Shown: positions 59,267 through 64,000 of the stretch, piece by piece
Layout of the letters: every line of letters begins with the position of its first letter
Numbering within the stretch: the first letter of the stretch is position 1
Source of the DNA: Delphinus delphis
Lineage: Eukaryota; Chordata; Mammalia; Artiodactyla; Delphinidae
DNA length: 64,000 nt
Direction of reading: 5' to 3'
Assembly: GCF_949987515.2 (NCBI RefSeq)
Contig: NC_082701.1
Span: 40,193,755-40,257,754 of the forward strand
The notes under the pieces: model-generated
The model's database searches: none
Seen by the model: only the letters and a program-made list of their open reading frames with translations
What the model was told of the DNA's origin: nothing
Translations under genes and position numbers: made by a program

Positions 59267-60269
59267 TTAAGTAGTTATTAAAAGCTGGCTGGCTAGACAG
59301 TTGGATGGTCATAGGTCTTAGCAGACTCCTAAGAACTGGGGACATGGGGCAGAGATGACAGTGGAGCCCTGAATGCCGCTGCCCTCCCCCCACCCCCCGC
59401 AGAGGACACGGTGGAGGGATAAACCATTCATTCTTCACCATCCCTGGGAGAAACATTCACCCCTCTACAGTCAGTAGCCTCCTCCACTCCCCACAAGGCT
59501 TGTTAAAATGGTCGTTTAGTAAATAGTTCAGTAGTTATGGGTCTGGAGTCTAGATCCAAACCCAGGTTTCCAGTGCCAGCTCCAGCTTTTACCAAGGGTG
59601 TAACCTTCTAAAGTTTGTTAATTTCTCAGTGCTTCAGTTTCACCACCTAGCTTTAAAATGGGAATAAAAGCAGACCCTATCTCATCTAGCTGTGAATATA
59701 GGATGAGTTAATGCATGTAAAGTAGTTACAATGCGGCACCAATGAGCACTCAGTAAACATGAACTTTTCTATTAGATCCTACATTGAGCATCTTGGCCTA
59801 CAAGAGTTGGACAGTGTTATGTGGAAAGAAATATCAGACTCAAGCCCCATCTCCAGCACTTCTAGCTCAGTGCTTAGGAAACTATACTCCCTCTCTGAGC
59901 TTCCCTTTGATTATCTTTCAAATAAAGAGAATCATGCCCATGATATAGGGTTGAGGTAGGTAGGAAATATCGCTTATTATTAAGAGTTCGTGGGTGTGTT
60001 TCCATCCTCTTCCATTTAAGTTTCCCCATTCTGTATGGCAGATTGGCTGGGCAGAGATAGTGGCAACTGGAGGAAAGAAATACGGAGGGGACACGCAGGA
60101 CACAAAGGAGCCTGAAAATTCAACTTGGTGTCTTTAGAGGTTGGTGTGAGCCTGCCACCATCTGCTGGACTGAGCAGGAATGGCGTCTCTCAGTGTTGCC
60201 TGATACCACCTTGTGGTAGAAGCGGTTTGTGACAGAAGAACAGATAGTGCCTACTTCTGGACTCTCTAT
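59267..60269. other. Intergenic with a MIR
   Basis: About 59510-59760 is a MIR in plus orientation (TTAATTTCTCAGTGCTTCAG, then AAAATGGGAATAAAAGC). The rest is unassigned. Confidence 0.5.
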
Positions 60270-61390
60270 CCTATTTCATTGATATATTTGACTATGCCAA
60301 CGCCACGCCATCTTGCTTGCTCTAGTTTTATACTAAATCTTGAAATCAGGTACTGAAAGTATCTAACTTTATAATTATTTTGACTATTATAGGTGCTTTG
60401 CATTTTCAAATAAATTACAAACGGTTCATCAGTTTTTATAAAAAGGCCAGCTGTAATTTTGACTGTCATGCATTGAATTTGCAGATACCCTTGGACAGAA
60501 TTGGTGTTTTAAGCTTCTATTCCACAAACATGGTATAGCTCTCCATTTATTTAGGTTTTCTTTAATTTCTCTTTTCAGTTTCTTGTAGTTTTCAGTGTCG
60601 ATGTCTTGCACATATTTTCTAAAATTTATCTCTAGGTATTTTATGACTTTAGATGCTATTATAAATGATATTATTTTTATTTCTTCTTCCATTTGGTTGT
60701 CACTAGTATACAGAGTTATAACTTTTATCTGTGAATAAAGATAGCTTTGTTTCTTCCTTTCCAATCCGTATGCTTTTTATGAATTTACCTTGCTTTATTA
60801 TCCTGGCTGGGATAGCCAATGCAATATCTTGTAGAAGAAGGGAAAATATCCTTGCTCTTGTTCTAGTCTTTGTGGAAAGTATTTAACTTAGTACTATCAT
60901 GTATTCTGTTACTTGTAGGCTTTTAAATTATTATTACCCTTTATCAGATTGAGGTATTCCATTTTATTTTGAGTTTATACTCAAAATATCTTTTTTTTTA
61001 ATTCATGAATTGATGTTGAATTCATCAAATGATTTTCTCATATATTTTGAGGTGATCATCACATGATGTATCTTTCTCACTCTCTTTTTTTTTTAATGTG
61101 GGGAATTAGTTTACTTTTAAATGTTGAAACTCCCTTGCATTGCTAAGATAAACCTCACTTGGTTATGGTGTATTATCATTTTTTTTATATTGCTAGAGTC
61201 TATTTGCCCTTTTTTGAGAATTTTTGTGTCTATGTTCATGGGTAATTTCGGTCTAGAAATTTCACGGCTTATAGTATTCTTAACAGGCTTTGGCAGTAAA
61301 GTTTTGCTGGGCTTATGAAATGAACTAGAAATTGTTTCTCATTTTCTGAAATAATTTGAGGAATACTGTTATAGAAGCTTTGGAAATTTT
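60270..61390 (-). mobile_element. Old L1 ORF2 fragment
   Basis: Reverse complement of L1 ORF2: GCCAGCTGTAATTTTGACTG, then ATTTATCTCTAGGTATTTTATG and GAGGTGATCATCACATGATG. Frames broken; ends approximate. Confidence 0.8.
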
Positions 61391-61821
61391 ACTTGAACTC
61401 TCTTGAGTTTTGTTTTCTCATCTGCACAGTGGTACTGAGTTGGTACTGTCTACCTAGCCTGGTGTGATGAAGAATAGATGAAGTGATATCTGGAAAACTG
61501 CCTCGTAATGCACCTAGTAGGCCCTCAACACATGATAGGTGTTTTATCAATAAGTATGATTATTATTATTACATCACTAGGAGGACTAGAAACTTAGCAC
61601 ATGGTGATTCTTCAGGTCCTTTCAGCGGTGAAATTCCAGTTCTTTCTGTCAAAGAACTTAATGTTGAACCATTGCATCACATTTGCCGAGCTTTAAAAAT
61701 TGGTTTTAACTGCTATCTCATTTGATGCCACCGGAGCCTCCAAAGGTGGCCATTATTGATCTCATTTCTCCCTTTAACAGATTAGGAAACTGAGGTTTGG
61801 ACAACTTGCCTGAAGCAACAC
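61391..61821. other. MIR fossils flanking an LTR insertion
   Basis: About 61400-61545 and 61680-61815 are MIR-like in plus orientation; the second stops at the LTR (GATTAGGAAACTGAGGTTTGG, then ACTTGCCTGAAGC). Confidence 0.6.
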
Positions 61822-62340
61822 TGTAACAGAGAAGATCAAACCTGACTCCATATTGAATCTATTCCTTTAGCTCTAACCCTTGTGCTCTGTTGCCTGTGCT
61901 TAGTCATGCTGGATTTGCATCTTTTGTAAAAGAATATTGCCTGTAGCCTGAAATATACAGGAGAGCCCATTCTCAAGGCTCTGACCTTTAAAGGTACAGT
62001 ATAACATTTTTCCATTAAAAAGTTGCAGAACAGAGAATAGCATTTATCTTGTTGGAGGTTTGAAGGAACACTTTGACCAGACCTATGTGAACAGCTGCAA
62101 GAACAAAGGATTCCAGCACCACAAAGTTGGCAACAACCAGTCACACTCCCCTCCCCTTTTTAGTATAAAAGAAGCCTGAATTCTAACTCACGGAAGATGG
62201 TTCTTTGGGACACTAGTCCACCATCTTCTTGGTCTCTCGCTGGCTTTCCAAATAAAGTCGTTATTCCTTGCCCCAACACCTTGTCTCTTGATTTACTGGC
62301 CTGTCGTGTGGTGAGCAGCAAGAGATTGGACTCGGTAATA
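61822..62340 (+). mobile_element. Solo gammaretrovirus-like (ERV1) LTR with intact core signals
   Basis: About 519 bp from TGTAACAGAG to TCGGTAATA. It has a perfect TATA box TATAAAAG (62164-62171) and AATAAA (62251-62256) 87 bp apart, the layout of a U3-R-U5 LTR, with a U5-like CTTGTCTCTTGATTTACTGG after it. No gag, pol or env sequence adjoins it. Confidence 0.8.
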
Positions 62341-62845
62341 ACTTGGTAGGTTGGTTCCCATCACTCATTCTGAAGCCAGAGTTGCAGGATAGGGAGCCAG
62401 AGGACTGGAGAAGCCCTGTTCTCCCAGCTTTCCGGTCAAGAGAACCACTCTCACATGGTTTGGGGGATCCCTTCAGGAGAAGGCAACTTTAAAGTTTTCC
62501 AGCATGAAGAGTCAGGTCGAGTGGTCAGCTGCCTTCTCTACTCAGCTGTGTGACCATAAACACATTTCTAACCTCACTGTGTCTCAGACTCCTTATTTGG
62601 AAACAAGTGTGTGAGAACCACAACACCAGTTGTTATTTATTGGGCTTCTAGTGTATGCCAGGGGGTGTACTGCATAGCTACACACATGATTTATTTTGTC
62701 TTCTTAAAAACACTGCAAGATAAGTATATAAGCCATAGGTGAGGAAACTGAGGTCAAAGAGATTAAATAATTTATCCAAGGTCAAGAAAGATCCAGATCC
62801 AGAATTCAAATCCAGGAATAACTGACCCTATTTTTCATGTTAAAA
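62341..62845. other. Intergenic with a MIR
   Basis: About 62620-62830 is a MIR in plus orientation (GGTGAGGAAACTGAGGTC). No gene. Confidence 0.55.
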
Positions 62846-62857
62846 TTGATTAAATTA

Positions 62858-63077
62858 GGGGCTTTCCTGGTGGCACAGTGGTTGAGAGTCCGCCTGCCGA
62901 TGCAGGGGACACGGGTTCGTGCCCCAGTCCGGGAAGATCCCACATGCCGCGGAGCGGTTGGGCCCTTGAGTCATGGCCGCTAAGCCTGCGCGTCCGGAGC
63001 CTGTGCCCCGCAACGGGAAAGGCCACAACAGTGAGAGGCCCCCGTACCGCAAAAAAAAAAAAAAAAAAAGAAGAAAT
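62858..63077 (+). mobile_element. CHR-type SINE
   Basis: GGGGCTTTCCTGGTGGCACAG head; A-run then AAGAAGAAA tail. Exact 12-bp duplication TTGATTAAATTA (62846-62857 and 63078-63089). It sits in an L1 3'-end remnant that resumes at about 63100 (AGTTATACCTCAATAAAAC). Confidence 0.96.
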
Positions 63078-63214
63078 TTGATTAAATTATACATGTTTAA
63101 AATGTACAGGTGTTGTAAGTCAGTTATACCTCAATAAAACTTTTTTTTTTAAGCAGGATCCAGAGTTGGATATAAAGTTGAAGAGAGGAACAAAAAAGTA
63201 ATTACATTCACAGG

Positions 63215-63228
<14 letters not shown>

Positions 63229-63270
<42 letters not shown>
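63229..63270. repeat. (TA)n microsatellite after an A run
   Basis: About 21 TA units preceded by a 15-base A run. Confidence 0.98.
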
Positions 63271-63273
<3 letters not shown>

Positions 63274-63355
63274 AAAATTCACCCAGCTATACACTTTGGA
63301 TTTGAAATTTTTATTGTACATAAAATATGCCAGAATAAAGTACTGCTGCATTTTT

Positions 63356-63562
63356 TTTTTTTTTTTTTTTTGCGGTACGCGGGTTTCTCACTGTTGTGGC
63401 CTCTCCCGTTGCGGAGCACAGGCTCCGGACGCGCAGGCTCAGCGGCCATGGCTCACGGGCCCAGCCGCTCCACGGCATGTGGGATCTTCCCGGACCGGGG
63501 CACGAACCCGTGTCCCCTGCATCGGCAGGCGGACTCTCAACCACTGCGCCACCAGGGAAGCC
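63356..63562 (-). mobile_element. CHR-type SINE
   Basis: Reverse copy, little diverged, with T-run tail. Exact 13-bp duplication CTGCTGCATTTTT (63343-63355 and 63563-63575). Confidence 0.97.
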
Positions 63563-63575
63563 CTGCTGCATTTTT

Positions 63576-64000
63576 CTTTAACGAAAGTAATTTGACCTGA
63601 AGCCATAATTCTTAAATATCACCTGGATCTCATTACTGACAGAAAAATAACACTAGACTGTGTCTAAAATAAATCATTCTCTCGACTCCTACTCACCCTT
63701 TAAAAATTGCATTTTTTTACTTCTTGTAAAAGCAATACATGTTCATTGTAGGAAAATTAGAAAATACAGATGAGCAAAAAATATAAAAATAAAAGACAGC
63801 CTTGGTTCCACATTCAGATATAACAAGATTTTACACTCTGGTATCTTTCTTTCCACTACTTTTCAGTGCCTATATGTTTATTCAGATATATATATAATTA
63901 TATGGTATATGGGGAGTTTCAGAAAATGGGGTCACACTCGAAAAATTCTTTTATAACTTACTTTTAACACTTAGGAGTAATCCGTGAAAGGCTGCTGTAC
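63576..64000. other. AT-rich end of window, old dispersed repeat
   Basis: About 63715-63985 has the pattern AAAAGCAATACATGTTCATTG through TTTTATAACTTACTTTTAACAC seen in a common ancient mammalian repeat; I cannot assign the family. Confidence 0.45.

Overview
The window is mammalian nuclear DNA and almost certainly comes from a cetacean. It carries many young tRNA-Glu-derived CHR-type SINEs (poly-A tails, near-perfect target-site duplications), artiodactyl-type L1 3' ends and older MIR, L2, MER5, MaLR and ERV1 copies. I see no Alu, B1, porcine PRE-1, Bov-tA or BovB copies, which argues against primate, rodent, pig and ruminant. The species cannot be named from the sequence.

Layout: positions 1 to about 17.7 kb hold the informative part, one end of the MCP (monocyte chemoattractant) chemokine cluster, read on the minus strand. 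CCL2 lies at 13096-14540 with three intact exons, canonical splice sites, a recognisable TATA-like box and 5' UTR, and a 3' UTR resembling the human one. About 3 kb upstream (17465-17680) is a compact block with two NF-kB-type and two AP-1-type sites, which looks like the known distal CCL2 enhancer. About 9 kb downstream (2484-3927) is a CCL7-like gene in the same orientation. It keeps the promoter and exon layout but has lost its start codon, an intron 1 donor base, the intron 2-side acceptor AG of intron 1, one cysteine of the CC pair and its reading frame (one stop codon and a 10-base deletion). It is a unitary-looking pseudogene. The order CCL2 then CCL7 matches other mammals, so CCL11, CCL8 and the other members would be expected to the left of the window and ASIC2 far to the right.

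From 17.7 kb to 64 kb I find no gene. This stretch is intergenic and built of repeats: CHR SINEs in both orientations, truncated L1s, a 2.6-kb HAL1/L1-like block (48.7-51.3 kb), a 1.4-kb young L1 3' end (52.4-53.8 kb), three solo ERV1-type LTRs, MLT1-type LTR sequence, MIR/L2/MER5 fossils, and several microsatellites and a degenerate minisatellite. Almost all long open frames here are translations of SINEs or simple repeats.

One conserved chemokine gene and its enhancer appear functional, while the neighbouring paralogue appears dead. I see no novel multi-gene system in this window. All family assignments are from recognition by eye, without database searches.
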